From Tetradesmus obliquus (lineage: Eukaryota > Chlorophyta > Chlorophyceae > Sphaeropleales > Scenedesmaceae), in contig CP126198.1 of NCBI GenBank assembly GCA_030272155.1, positions 2,418,001 through 2,482,000 of the forward strand: a stretch of 64,000 bases of DNA, in the 5' to 3' direction. The notes beneath the pieces are model-generated. The model was not told the origin of the DNA. It did not search any database and saw only the letters and a list, made by a program, of their open reading frames with translations. Positions 52,680 to 63,581 of the stretch are shown here, piece after piece (within the stretch, counting starts at the first letter, position 1; each line of letters begins with the position of its first letter). Position numbers and translations under genes: made by a program.

Positions 52680-55600
52680 CTACAGGCTGACTGCTGAGGC
52701 CAGCTCCACGAGGTGCAGCTTGCTGTCAAGGAACTCCATGACCGGTGCACCCCCCAGGCGGTACGCCAGCCTGGCTGGAGCCATGGTGGCCTGATAGATG
52801 GCTGGCAGGCGGTGCACATGGGACTGAGGCATCACGCGGTCAAGGTACCAGTCGCTGTGTGCAGACACAAGCACACCATTCACAACCAGGTCACCTGTCA
52901 TCGTGAAAGGCGCATACAGGCCCTGCAGCAGCACAGTCTCCTTTGACAGCACACGCGATAGTGCAAAGGTGCCTGTGAAGTTGTTGAATGCACACAACAG
53001 GTCACTGCCAACATCAACATCACCAGCACGCTTCATTTTCATGGATGGGTGTGCAGGTGCTGATGCAGCACCATCAGCAGCAGCAGCAGGAGCAGCAACA
53101 TAGCCTGAGGGCACACAAGGCATGCCCTCATAGGCAGCACCAACCTGGCTCAGCATATGGTAGCTGTCAATGCTGCTGCTGGGGCAGCTGTCAGTTGTAG
53201 TGTTGCATGCAGCTGGCAGCTCATAGGATGCAGTAGCATATGCACCAGCAAAGGTTGGCAAGAAGTGTGCGCGTGTCAGCTGCACAGTCTGGCCACTCTG
53301 CAGCTGCAGCTGCACAAAGCTGCCGTATGTGGCTGCATCCTTATGCCCAAATAAGTACACAGGGGAGGCTGTGGCTGAGCCATGCAGTGCATGCATGGTC
53401 ATCAGGCTGTCGCCAAGCATCAGCTGATCCATGCGCTTGGTGCCAATGCCGCCAGTGACACCAGCAGACAGTGCAAGGTATGCAGTCGCAGCAGCTGGGA
53501 AGCAGGCCTTCTCAATAATAGGCAGTAGCACCGCATTTGCAACAGCATTGATAGCATTAGCTACCACAGCATCAATAACTACTACAAGGGGAGCTCCAGC
53601 AAGCACGAGACCGCCAAGAATGAGCGCTCCCGCTGCGATAGCAAACGCGACAACCACCACAGGTACGACGCTACTTCCAGTCATAAGCGCAGCGGTTGCC
53701 CCTATGGCAATTGGCGCCAAACTCCCAACATCTGGCGCTGACGCCGCTGCAATGCTCCTGCCAACAATGGAGACAGCTGCTGCTCCTCCAGCAGTTGCTG
53801 CTCCAACTTCTATAAGTGTCGTGAAGTCACATTCCTCACCGTCGGCCAGATCTGGGGCTGTGCCAGAGCCGGCCGGCAACATTGCTGACATCTCGGCCAC
53901 CGCTTCCTGTGTTACAGCCCTCTGGGCCTCGTCTGGTGTCTTGGGGGCGTCGCTGCTGTTGGTGGCGATGCCAAACCAGCACAAGCCGTCAGCCGACAGC
54001 TGCCTCACCAGCGTCGACACTCCATTGGGGCGCTGGATGAGCCGCGTTTGCTTGCTGATGATTTTGCGGGTGGACTGGCTGATGTCTTGCGTCCAGTTGA
54101 ACACAGTGACGTTGGTGAAATCAAACACCCGGGTGTCAAAGTACTCCATCACGATTTCCTGCAGAGGGCAAGGCAGGCACAGCATCAGTACTAATGTCCT
54201 TTTTGTCGCAAGAGTGTTTCAAGTTCAACATGACAAACCAAGCGGCATGCTGGCATGCTGAATGCCCACATGCACACGCACAGCACAGGCAAACAGCAAA
54301 CATGCTGCCAGTGTCTTTGATATGCGATTACAGGTTCAGTACTGCGCATGCAATGCACAAGCAAACATCTTACAGCAGCAGCCACCCACCTGCACTTCCT
54401 CTGATGCCACCACTGCATCAGCGTTCTTCACGGTGAAAAAGGTAGGCTTCACAGAAGGGTCGCTGCTGTCCCTCAGGGCAAATGTTGCCTGCGGGTTGGC
54501 GATCAGGGCGGCGCGCACCACGCCGTCCATGCTGCTGCAGGGCAGGGCTTTCTGCTTGTCTCCACTGCTGACGAGGCCGGGCACGTCAACATAGGCAGAT
54601 GTATCGGTGCCAGTGTATGGCGATGCACCTGTGCGGCGGGGTCGTAAAGCAAGGGCAGAGGTAAGAGGCGGTATGACACAAGAGCACCTACGCTTTTGGG
54701 GTGCAGCAGCTGCATGCAGCCATGCATGTCTTTGTCCCTGGAAGGCTGTCGACCGAGAGTTTGCATATGCTGTGTGCTGATGTATGGTGGAATAGTGCTA
54801 AGCACCCAATGCAATGTACAGTTGTGTTGATCGGATGCAATGCAAAGGTATGTAGTGCACTTGCATGCTCAGCACCCATCCCCTCGCCCACCTGGCATGC
54901 AGCTGCTCTTGCCGTCCCAAATTTTGCCCTGCTCGCATTCGTAGAAGGTTGTGGTGACCGAGATCAGCTGTGTGCCATAGTAGTTGCTCTGGAACTTTGG
55001 GGAGCCCACACACAGCTCTTGAGGGTAGCAGGCAGATGAGACCTTGTAGTACTGCACAGCACTGATCGGGAACTCTGGGGTGATGTTCATCCATTTAGAC
55101 ACGCGGTTCACGTCAAACGGCTCATACTTTGTCATCATGTACCAGTTGCTGGGGTCCAGGTAAGCAGGGGTAGCATTCTGTGCTGGCTGCATCAGCTTGC
55201 GGTTGCCGAGCTGTGGAGTGCTGCTGTTCTGGTTGATGTAGGCGGTTGCTTCACCCGCTGCTGCCACGGCGTCAGACATGCAGTATCCATTGGTTTTGGG
55301 TATGCAGTCCTGCTTGGGGATGCTGAATATCTGGCCGGGTGCGCAGCTCAGCACGGGGCCATCAGGGGTGCCCTGCTTGCAGGACACATACTGCAGGCAG
55401 CCTGGGGAGGGCACTGCATACAGCCCGTCCACGTTTTGATGCGCAGAGCCAGCAGCCCACTGGCTACAGGGGTTGGACATGGACAGTAGGTCATCGCCTG
55501 CAAGACAGCAGTGCAAGAAACGCGGTGAGTGTTGTGCACAGGGGATGCATGACTGCTACAGCACTGCCAGCACTGCTGCAAAGGACCGTTTGGGGGTTGA

Positions 55601-55793
55601 ACCTGAGCTGCTGCTGTGCTGCGAGCTTTGTCAACGACTGTAATATGTGATGAAGCAATCGTAAACAAGCTACGCGCGAACCAGCACCGGGGGCCTATGG
55701 CCTCAAGTACAGACGACTAGTCTCACCTGCGACACACACTGCGCACAAGCAGCTACACAGCAGAATCAGCCTAATATGATGTAGTTTAAGCAT
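52680..55793 (-). CDS. Secreted chitin-binding (CBM14)/Hint-domain protein 1
   Basis: Exons: 55793-55727, 55497-54892, 54628-54390 and 54158-52680 (796 residues, frame-consistent). A signal peptide (residues 1-~22, Leu/Cys-rich, CVCVAG end) precedes a peritrophin-A-type chitin-binding domain (~32-95, six-Cys pattern with GLYAVPSPGCLQYVSC). After a middle region and a very hydrophobic Ala/Val-rich stretch (~420-520), a Hint module starts at Cys523 (CFPAAATAYL). It contains MDQLMLGD, the TxxH block (LTRAHF, Thr599/His602) and GLYAPFT-TGDLVVNGVLVSAHS (His738) near the end. Hint modules self-cleave at the first Cys; here that would release the N-terminal chitin-binding part. Substrate and acceptor are unknown. 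The wall-binding role is inferred. Confidence 0.8.
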
Positions 55794-55954
55794 CACTTCG
55801 AACTAAGTTAGCCGAAGGTCGTGTAACAAGTGGGTCCTGGTGTTCAATACGGTAGGCTGGTTGAAGGTCAGCAAAGGTATCGCGAGTGAGGGTTATGTTG
55901 CTGCTTCGTAAAACGGTTGATGGTCTCAGAACACTTTGCCCACTTTTGAACAGA

Positions 55955-56105
55955 TCGGAGCTTATATAGCCGTGTGGTGTACTCGTACGTCACTCATCCG
56001 TATTTTGGGCCCTCGAGAGAGACAGTGTGAGCTCACACTGTCACTCGCCTTACATGGGCCGCCTAGCCTCATTTTGGGAAGCTCGAGTGCGTGACATCAC
56101 TCCTT
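55955..56105 (-). promoter_or_regulatory. Promoter region of Hint gene 1
   Basis: A minus-strand TATA box (TATATAAG) lies at 55962-55969, about 170 bp before the start codon. Upstream are blocks shared with the second Hint gene (CGTACGTCACTCATCCG at 55985; CTCGAGTGCGTGACATCAC at ~56081) and a perfect 22-bp palindrome at 56021-56042 (half-site GACAGTGTGAG). The shared blocks with CGTCA/TGACATCA cores are candidate transcription-factor sites. Confidence 0.6.
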
Positions 56106-56119
56106 AACCTTTCTTCAGC

Positions 56120-56300
56120 AGCAACAACGGGGCCATGCATGGCAGGGGTGCATCGGTTTGCAGGAGCTGCTGTTCCTGCAAGCAGCAGCAGCTGCACCCA
56201 GCCATCTGCCACATCAATTGCGTGTGCCGTTGCCATAAGCCAGGGGTCGGGTGACACTGCCATTACACCAGCACAGATGCTTGCACGCAGGACACGGCAT
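56120..56300 (+). pseudogene. Decayed ketoacyl-synthase exon 4 fragment
   Basis: The stretch GTTCCTGCAAGCAGCA followed by TGCCACATCAATTGCG matches the middle of ketoacyl-synthase exon 4 with substitutions and a ~20-bp insertion. The active-site His codon is lost. Confidence 0.5.
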
Positions 56301-57794
56301 GGCTATGCTGCTGTTTCAGCCCATGTTTCCTGGCATGTCTACGTCCCCAGGTCTTACCAAGACATTGCAGGCTGTACCGAGCTGTGCATGAATTCTGGGG
56401 GTTTGCAAACCCTCAGAAGCAGCACCTTCCAAGGGTCAGACTGCAGCATAGCTTGCCTCCTTCATGGGTGGGCCTGTGGTTCTTGGGCACAGTGGGCTGA
56501 CCGGGTGAATTTATGTTGGTATCGGCTGTTGTGCATCATTTTACACAGCCTGAGGTGGCTGCCATGCCAACAGCTGCCAACGCCGCGCTGCTACAGCACA
56601 GACGGCCATTCACTCATGAGCGCCCAGCACGGTTTGTAACACACTGTTACACACCGGTTTTGTTGATGGCTGTTTTCCCCTTGCTCAAGAGCAGACACAC
56701 CTGGCCAGCGGGTTCGTAGATATTGTTTGTTACCCATGTTCTTGTATCAATATCACTGGCTGTCACAGCTAGTAGCTGCTGCCAAGCACATGGCTACACT
56801 CACTAGATGTGCCATGCAGCAAGCTCGTTCAGACGCAATCGCACAGCAGATGGACAGCACCACCATTCCAGGCCAGTGTAGTTCTGCCACGCGGCAGGGT
56901 ACCATCACCAACAAGCAGCACAGCATGACAGCACAACAACAGCGCAGTTCTGCCAAACAGGGCACCATCACTAGGTTTGCATACCACGCTCATCATCCAC
57001 AATCAATCTGACTCCAGCAGCATTGCTGTGTGCAGACTACATAGGCCAGCTATGTGATCAAGGCAGTGAGATGCAACATCCCACCATCGCCAACCAGACA
57101 TAGCACTACTAGTATAAGTTTTAACGACTCTCATAGCAGCACATACATACTGCACAGCAGGGCACAGTGCTTCTGCAGCATTGCGCAACTTGCATATGAC
57201 ACCCCCTATGAGCCTCTCGTTGGCTCCTGACTGGGGTTCCCACTCCTCGTTGAGTGGAGCATGTAATGTAATGTAATGTAATGACACGCCAACACGAGCC
57301 CTAGCCACACTGCCTTGTATCATTGTTTATGCACAGGTCACGACTTCAAGCAGCCACTGCTGCTTCAGTTTAAAAAGAAACAGCCACCTTGGTAATGCAG
57401 CCACCATGACAACTTGCAGCGTTGTGAAGCAGAAAGATCCCACTGCTATGTTGCAGCAGCACTGGCCTGTTCGATTATCTCAAAAACTATTATTATGTAT
57501 GACAGTGCTGAGCACAGCAGTCAGGCTAGCGCACCAACTAGTCACAAGTCATGCTCCACAAGCACTGCATCACGGCAGCACACAATTGCTGTCGTGGCAA
57601 CACTGCCACAGCTGGCCAGGTGCGCACAAGACCACATGTGTGATATACGCCAAGCAGCACATTTATTTTCTGTCACCAGAGGGGTGAGATCATTCTGGTT
57701 GGCTACACCGCATATGTACATTTAACACATGATGCAAAAACCATCCGGTGTGTATAAACACATAACAGGCACGGCATTCATCGCCGCAGCCCGC
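56300..57794. other. Intergenic region between the two Hint genes
   Basis: About 1.5 kb containing the second copy of the 51.8-52.6 kb intergenic block (56800-57240). There is no recognised gene. A short (TAATG)n run occurs near 57261-57282. Confidence 0.5.
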
Positions 57795-60761
57795 CTACAG
57801 GCTGACTGCTGAGGCCAGCTCCACAAGGTGCAGCTTGCTGTCAAGGAACTCCATGAGCGGTGCACCCCCCAGGCGGTACGCCAGCCTGGCTGGAGCCATG
57901 GTGGCCTGATAGATGGCTGGCAGGCGGTGCACATGGGACTGAGGCATCACGCGGTCAAGGTACCAGTCGCTGTGCGCAGACACAAGCACACCATTCACAA
58001 CCAGGTCACCTGTCATTGTGAAGGGCGCATACAGGCCCTGCAGCAGCACAGTCTCCTTTGACAGCACACGGGACAGTGCAAAGGTGCCTGTGGAGTTGTC
58101 AAATGCACACAGCAGGTCACTGTCGACATCCACATCACCAGCACGCTTCATTTTCATGGATGGGGGTGCAGATGATGATGCAGCAACACCATCAGCAGCA
58201 GCAGCAGGAGCAGCAACATAGCCAGAGGGCACACAAGGCATGCCCTCATAGGCAGCACCAACCTGGCTCAGCATGCGGTAGCTGTCATTACTGCTGCTGG
58301 GGCAGCTGTCAGTTGTAGTGTTGCATGCAGCTGGCAGCTCATAGGATGCAGTAGCATATGCACCAGCAAATGTAGGCAAGAAGTGTGCGCGTGTCAGCTG
58401 CACAGTCTGCCCACTCTGCAGCTGCAGCTGCACAAAGCTGCCGTATGTGGCTGCATCCTTGTGCCCAAATAAGTACACAGGGGAGGCTGTGGCTGAGCCA
58501 TTCAGTGCATGCATGGTCATCAGGCTGTCGCCAAGCATCAGCTGATCCATGCGCTTGGTGCCAATGCCGCCAGTGACACCAGCAGACAGCGCAAGGTATG
58601 CAGTGGCAGCAGCTGGGAAGCAGGCGCCATCGATCAATGCAGTGATAGCAGCCGCAACACCAATGACCAAGACAGCGCCGAGGATGATCGCTCCGGCCGC
58701 GATAGCAAAGGCGACAACTGTCACGGCTGCCACGCTGCCCATGCCAACAAGCGCAGCGGCTGTGCCTATGGCAATCGGCACCAAGCTTCCAACAATGGGC
58801 GCTGCGGATCCTGCAACACACAGTGCAACGATGCCGACTGCTGCAAGACCTCCAGCAGTAGCTGCCCCTACTTCCAGGACCGTTGTGTAATCATACTCTT
58901 CACCATCTGCCAGGGCTAGAGCTGTGCCAGAGCCGGTCGGCAGCATTGCAGTCGCATTGGCTGCTGCGTCTATCGCTACTGCCTTTGCCGCCTCATCTGG
59001 TGTCTTGGGGGCATCGCTGCTGTTGGTGGCGATGCCAAACCAGCACAGGCCGTCAGCGCTGACCTGCCTCACCAGCGTCGACACTCCATTGGGGTGCTGA
59101 ATGAGCCGAGTCTGCTTGCTCATGGTCTTGCGGGTGGAGTGGGTTCTGTCTTGTGTCCAGTTGAACACAGTGGCGTTGGACAGCTCGTACACCCGGGTGT
59201 CAAAGTACTCCATCACGATTTCCTGCAGGACAGCAAGGCAGGCACAGCATCAGCACTACTGCCCTGATTTGCTCAAGTGTACTTCAAGTGCAACATGGCC
59301 AACCACGCTGTCGCCGTCTTTGGATGTGCAAGCAGAGGATGGGTGAAGCGCACACAATGCTCAAGTATCACACACAGCAGCCACCCACCTGCACTTCCTC
59401 TGATGCCACCACTGCATCAGCGTTCTTCACGGTGAAAAAGGTAGGCTTCACAGAAGAGTTGCCGCTGTCCCTCAGGGCAAATGTTGCCTGCGGGTTGGCG
59501 ATCAGGGCGGCGCGCACCACGCCGTCCATGCTGCTGCAGGGCAGGGCTTTCTGCTTGTCTCCGCTGCTGACGAGGCCGGGCGCGTCGACATAGGCGGAGG
59601 TGTCGGTGCCAGTGTATGGCGAAGCACCTGTGTGGCGGGGTCGAAACGCAAGGCAGGGGTTGGCGGCAGTGAAACAGAGCAGCACCACGCATTTGAGATG
59701 CAGCAGCTGCATGCATGTATAAGCACTTGCTTCCTGTTGTTTTGGTGAGTGCGCGTCATTGTCATGTGCTAAGCACCCAATGCAGTGTAGCACTACGCAC
59801 TAGTGTGATGTCATGTTTGGTGACGTACTGCAGTGCTCATCATCCACCCATCATCCACCCACCTGGAACGCAGCTGCTCTTGCCATCCCAGATTTTGCCC
59901 TGCTCGCACTCGTAGAAGGTTGTGGTGGCTGAGACCAGCTGTGTGCCATAGTAGCCACTCTTGTATTTGGGGGAGCCCAAACACAGCTCTTGAGGGTAGC
60001 AAGCAGATGAGACCTTGTAGTACTGCACAGCACTGAGCGGGAACTCTGGCGTGATGTTCATCCACTTGGACACGCGGTTCACGTCAAACGGCTCATACTT
60101 TGTCCACATGTACCAGTTGCTGGGGTCCAGGTAAGCAGGCGTGGCGTTCTGCGCTGGCTGCATCAGTTTGCGGTTGCCCAGCTGCGGGGTGCTGCTGTTC
60201 TGGTTGATGTAGCCGGACGCGCCAGATGCTGCTGCTACGGCATCATACATGCAGTATCCAGTAGTCTCAGACACGCAGGCCTGCTTTGCGAGGCTGAACA
60301 TCTGGCCGGGTGCGCAGCTCATCACCGGGCCATCAGGGGTGCCCTGCTTGCAGGACACATACTGCAGGCAGCCTGGGGAGGGCACTGCGTACAGCCCGTC
60401 CACGTTTTGGTGTGCAGAGCCAGCAGCCCACTGGCTGCAGGGGTTGGGCATGGACAGCAGGTCATCTCCTGCGAAACAGCAGTGCCGGGAACAGGGTGAG
60501 TGGATGGGCACAGTGGATGCACGACAAGTTCAGCAACTGCAGCACTGGACCGTTGCTGTGAATTTACTAGAAAGAGGCTGCTGCCGTGCTGCGAGTGGGT
60601 ATCATGGATGCAATAGCCGTTGACGCGATCATTAAAAAGCTACGTGGAGGCCAGCACCGTGTGCCGGGTGGAGACAACCAAAGACGACTAGCCTCACCTG
60701 CGACACACACTGCACAAAGGCAGCTACACAGCAGAATAAACCCAACCTGATCGAATTTCAT
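57795..60761 (-). CDS. Secreted chitin-binding (CBM14)/Hint-domain protein 2
   Basis: Exons: 60761-60698, 60468-59863, 59627-59389 and 59222-57795 (778 residues). It is a paralogue of the protein at 52680-55793. The signal peptide, chitin-binding domain, middle region and Hint module (first Cys in CFPAAATAYL, LTRAHF, GLYAPFT) are nearly the same, and exons 2 and 3 have identical lengths. The main difference is the hydrophobic Ala/Val-rich stretch before the Hint Cys, which is diverged and 18-20 residues shorter. The near-identical Hint half and diverged linker suggest a recent duplication with gene conversion, or relaxed constraint on the linker. The function is inferred as for copy 1. Confidence 0.8.
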
Positions 60762-60929
60762 CACTCTTACGAACCAAAGGTGGCCGATGGTTGTGTGACA
60801 AGTAGGTCCTGGTGTTCAACACCGAAGGCTGGTTGAAGGTCAGTAAAGTGATCGCTTGCGAGGGGAATGTTGCTTGGTTGTATGCAAGGTTCTGTATTCT
60901 GAAAATGATGCTGGTTTACTGAACAGATC

Positions 60930-61060
60930 GGAGCTTTTATAGCCTTGTGGTGCGCTCGTACGTCACTCATCCGTATTTTGGACCCTCACACTGTCACTCC
61001 CCTCACATGGGCCGGCCAACCTTATCCTGGGGAGCTCGAGTGCGTGACATCACTCTTCGA
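60930..61060 (-). promoter_or_regulatory. Promoter region of Hint gene 2
   Basis: A minus-strand TATA box (TATAAAAG) lies at 60934-60941. The CGTACGTCACTCATCCG block and the CTCGAGTGCGTGACATCAC block of the first Hint gene are both kept. Only one half of the palindrome remains (CTCACACTGTC near 60986-60996). Confidence 0.6.
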
Positions 61061-61184
61061 CCGTTACTCGGCACCCAACGCAAGCAGCCGCAGTGATCGT
61101 GACGTCGCCTTGCGTGTACTCACCTTGGTCTCAGGAGCCAGGCCAGATGATCGTCACAAGCCTTGAAGGGGTGCCTCTACAAAT

Positions 61185-61540
61185 GTGTGAGCTACCACCG
61201 GCATGTGTGCTTTCTGTAAATGCCCATGCTACCCCTTTGCATCCTCTTGTTCGTGTCCTGCAGCCCTCCTGCAGCAGCCTGAGGCTGTGCTGATAGGTTG
61301 GCTGCTTGCGTAGGCAGCGCTGCGGAGGTATGTTCTGTGAATCGCAGTATATAACTAAATTTGCCGATTGCATTCATCACAAGCATAATGCAGCATATGC
61401 ATACTCACATAGCTAGTAGACGGCTCCCCAAGCCATCATGGCTGCTGCAACTTCTTATGGGGCCCACACCTTGTGCCTGTACTGCATGGCTCTGCTGAAA
61501 CTGTGTACGAGGGTGTACAGAAAGCTTGTGGTCGGTGGCA
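61185..61540 (+). pseudogene. Decayed ketoacyl-synthase 3' fragment
   Basis: SVNAHATP near 61216-61240 matches the exon 4 active-site region. CTGCAGCCCTCCTGCAGCAG near 61258 matches the end of exon 5. Downstream, 61478-61530 matches the ketoacyl-synthase 3' flank at 51698-51750. Internal exon sequence is missing. Confidence 0.6.
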
Positions 61541-61967
61541 TCCTATACGAGTTTAGACTGCAGCTCTACTTCATTGAAGACATGTGGCGGCATGCGTGTA
61601 ATACCTGCAACTCTTTACATACGCCACAGCCGCCATTGCCATCAAGGCGACATACTACACTACAGCAGCATGTGAACCGTCTCACACGTGAACTAAACGC
61701 AGCCAACATGCATGTAGCCAACACGCATGTAACAAACATGCATCTAATGCACAATAACCATCACTGATGATCAGAGTGCCCACATCGTAGAACCATCAGC
61801 ACTGAGGGTGCTGTTTCACCTCGACGCCGTGGAACAGCACATATGCACCAACCCCTGACGCTGACATGTAACCATGAAGCTCATTGCTGAGCTGCACTGG
61901 TGCAAGCATTGCACCAGTTGCCATCATGCCCGTGACAATGCCTAACAACAAAGGAGCCTCGCTGCCT
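61541..61967. other. No gene recognised
   Basis: About 430 bp. It includes a short imperfect repeat of ACATGCAT(G/C)TA units at 61707-61745 and the 3' flank of the DMAC1-like gene. Confidence 0.5.
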
Positions 61968-62306
61968 TCAAAAGCCTATCGCCCTGCCAACACCTAGCGC
62001 AAACAGGCCGGCTGACACAGCTATGATGGTGTACCTATGTGAGCCAACTGGCTTGGGGTGCTCAAACAGGCGGGATGACACATATCCTCCGCCGCCCAGA
62101 CCCAACATAAGGCCAGTCACGCGGCAACCCAGGCAGTCGCCTGACACAGCCGGCTGCTCCTGTTGCTGCTGCTGCGAGACCACAGCTGATGCTGCTGTTG
62201 CTCCTGCTGCTGCCGGCGTTGCAGGAACGGGCGCCAGCTCATGCTGCGCTGAGCTGGGCTGCTGCTGCTGCTGCGGCACAGCTGCTTGCAGGATGCGCTG
62301 GAGCAT
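61968..62306 (-). CDS. DMAC1/TMEM261-like (DUF4536) membrane protein
   Basis: A single-exon frame of 112 residues from ATG 62306. The N-terminal half is low complexity with Gln runs. It is followed by GDCLGCRVTG (Cys58, Cys61), a Gly-rich membrane segment (~63-78) and a second hydrophobic segment (~91-108). The CxxCR-x-x-G motif before two membrane spans is the pattern of the DMAC1/TMEM261 family, whose human member helps assemble the distal membrane arm of mitochondrial complex I. The start lies 52 bp after the TMA7 stop on the same strand. The frame is open further upstream, overlapping TMA7, with another CxxC (CWGC), so the start is not certain. Confidence 0.6.
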   Translation of the reverse strand: MLQRILQAAVPQQQQQPSSAQHELAPVPATPAAAGATAASAVVSQQQQQEQPAVSGDCLGCRVTGLMLGLGGGGYVSSRLFEHPKPVGSHRYTIIAVSAGLFALGVGRAIGF

Positions 62307-62358
62307 GCTACAGCCCCAGCAGTCCTGCTGCTGCTGCTGCTGCTGCTGCTGGGGTGCC

Positions 62359-63252
62359 TCACTTCTTTCCGGACTTCTTGAGTCCTGCTCCACCAACGGA
62401 GCCAGCCTTGGCCTTTTCCTTGAGAGCCTTGAGGGCCTTCTCCTCCTGCAGCAGGACGTGATACAGTTTGTCCAGAGCAAACATTGTTATGACCACCGCA
62501 AGTGTTGCTGGCATCCGAAGAAGCTGCATGCACTGGCACTGCTGCATGGTTTTGTCCAGGTGGCCGGGTGCAGTGCAGCTGCTTGCAGGAGAGGCTGCTG
62601 CAAGCAGGCCAGGCGCACGATGCACTGGCAGCATCAGCAGCAGCGCTGGCTGCTGCGCATGTAGTGTACTGGCGTGACATGATAGCCAACCAGCACAGGT
62701 ACTGCTAGGGTAGCCTCCCTTGCAGGCCAGCAGGCCAGCAGGCACATCATGCAAAGATTGGAGCGTAGTGCCTGCAACCTGCTGCTGCGATATACAACAC
62801 TGGCTCACCTCCTTCTTCTTTGCCAGATGAGCAAGGTCCTCCTCGTCGTACTGCATTGCATGGAATGATAGAAATAATCAAGTGCATGTCCTGTAGAAGC
62901 CTGCTGTGTGGTTGCAGTCCAAGTGGTGCGGCTGGGAGCGGCTGACTGTTGCAACGTGTGCTGCCCTTGCAAACACTTGCCGGCTGGAAGCCCACTGCTG
63001 GTATGAGACAGCTGCAGCAGTTTAAAATACATCTAGTGCCTCCATGCATCAACCTGTCAATCATGGAGCAGCCAACAATGCTGCTGCTGCTGCTGCAAGT
63101 GTCAGCCCACCTCCTTGGGGCCCTTCTTTGGCGCCTTCAGGGGCTTAGCCTTGCCAGCCTGCGTACAAGATATAATGATCGTGTAAGTCAACCCCATTAA
63201 CTGCCGTGAGCTGCAAGACCTGCCGGAGAAAGCGGACCTCTTTGCCGACCAT
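62359..63252 (-). CDS. Translation machinery-associated protein 7 (TMA7/CCDC72)
   Basis: Exons: 63252-63238, 63158-63111, 62850-62809 and 62445-62359 (63 residues, all phase 0). The protein shows the whole family pattern: GKAKPLKAPKK, then (Y)DEEDLAHLAKKK, a Lys/Ala/Glu-rich helix (EEKALKALKEKAKA) and the invariant C-terminal GGAGLKKSGKK. TMA7 is a small ribosome-associated protein found across eukaryotes. The first exon is only 5 codons with an unusual donor (GAG|GTCCGC); it was chosen because it gives the normal family length and N-terminus. The gene lies head to head with the partial gene at 63582. Confidence 0.88.
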
Positions 63253-63581
63253 GGTTGCTGGACCTGCCTGCAAATAATCACAGAGTGCGAAAGCTTGAGT
63301 TGCAGCAAACAGGAGCTGCTCACTGAGCCGGGAGAAACAGTACACACGCAAGGTATGTCAAAACTGTTCAACTCAACTCGCATGACAACTCTGCTCGCAC
63401 TCTGTTTAAGGCGTCGATCCTTCCTTATGCATGTTGCTTTTGCACATCAGTTTGCACAGAAAGTGCCTACATCTCTTGCATGCTCGTTCTGCTCGCAACA
63501 ACCCCAGCCTGATGCTGCAGTGCTTTGTCCTGCTGCTCTGATCTCCCTGTCAACATCACTGGTGACCAGGACTCCCACAAC
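63253..63581. promoter_or_regulatory. Probable bidirectional promoter between TMA7 and the next gene
   Basis: Only about 330 bp separates the divergent start codons. I see no clear TATA box. Confidence 0.4.

Noticed and set aside
53431..54261. 276-codon plus-strand frame rich in Ala/Thr/Ser.
   Set aside because: It is antisense to the Hint protein's last exon; the minus strand has the signal-peptide, domain and splice evidence.
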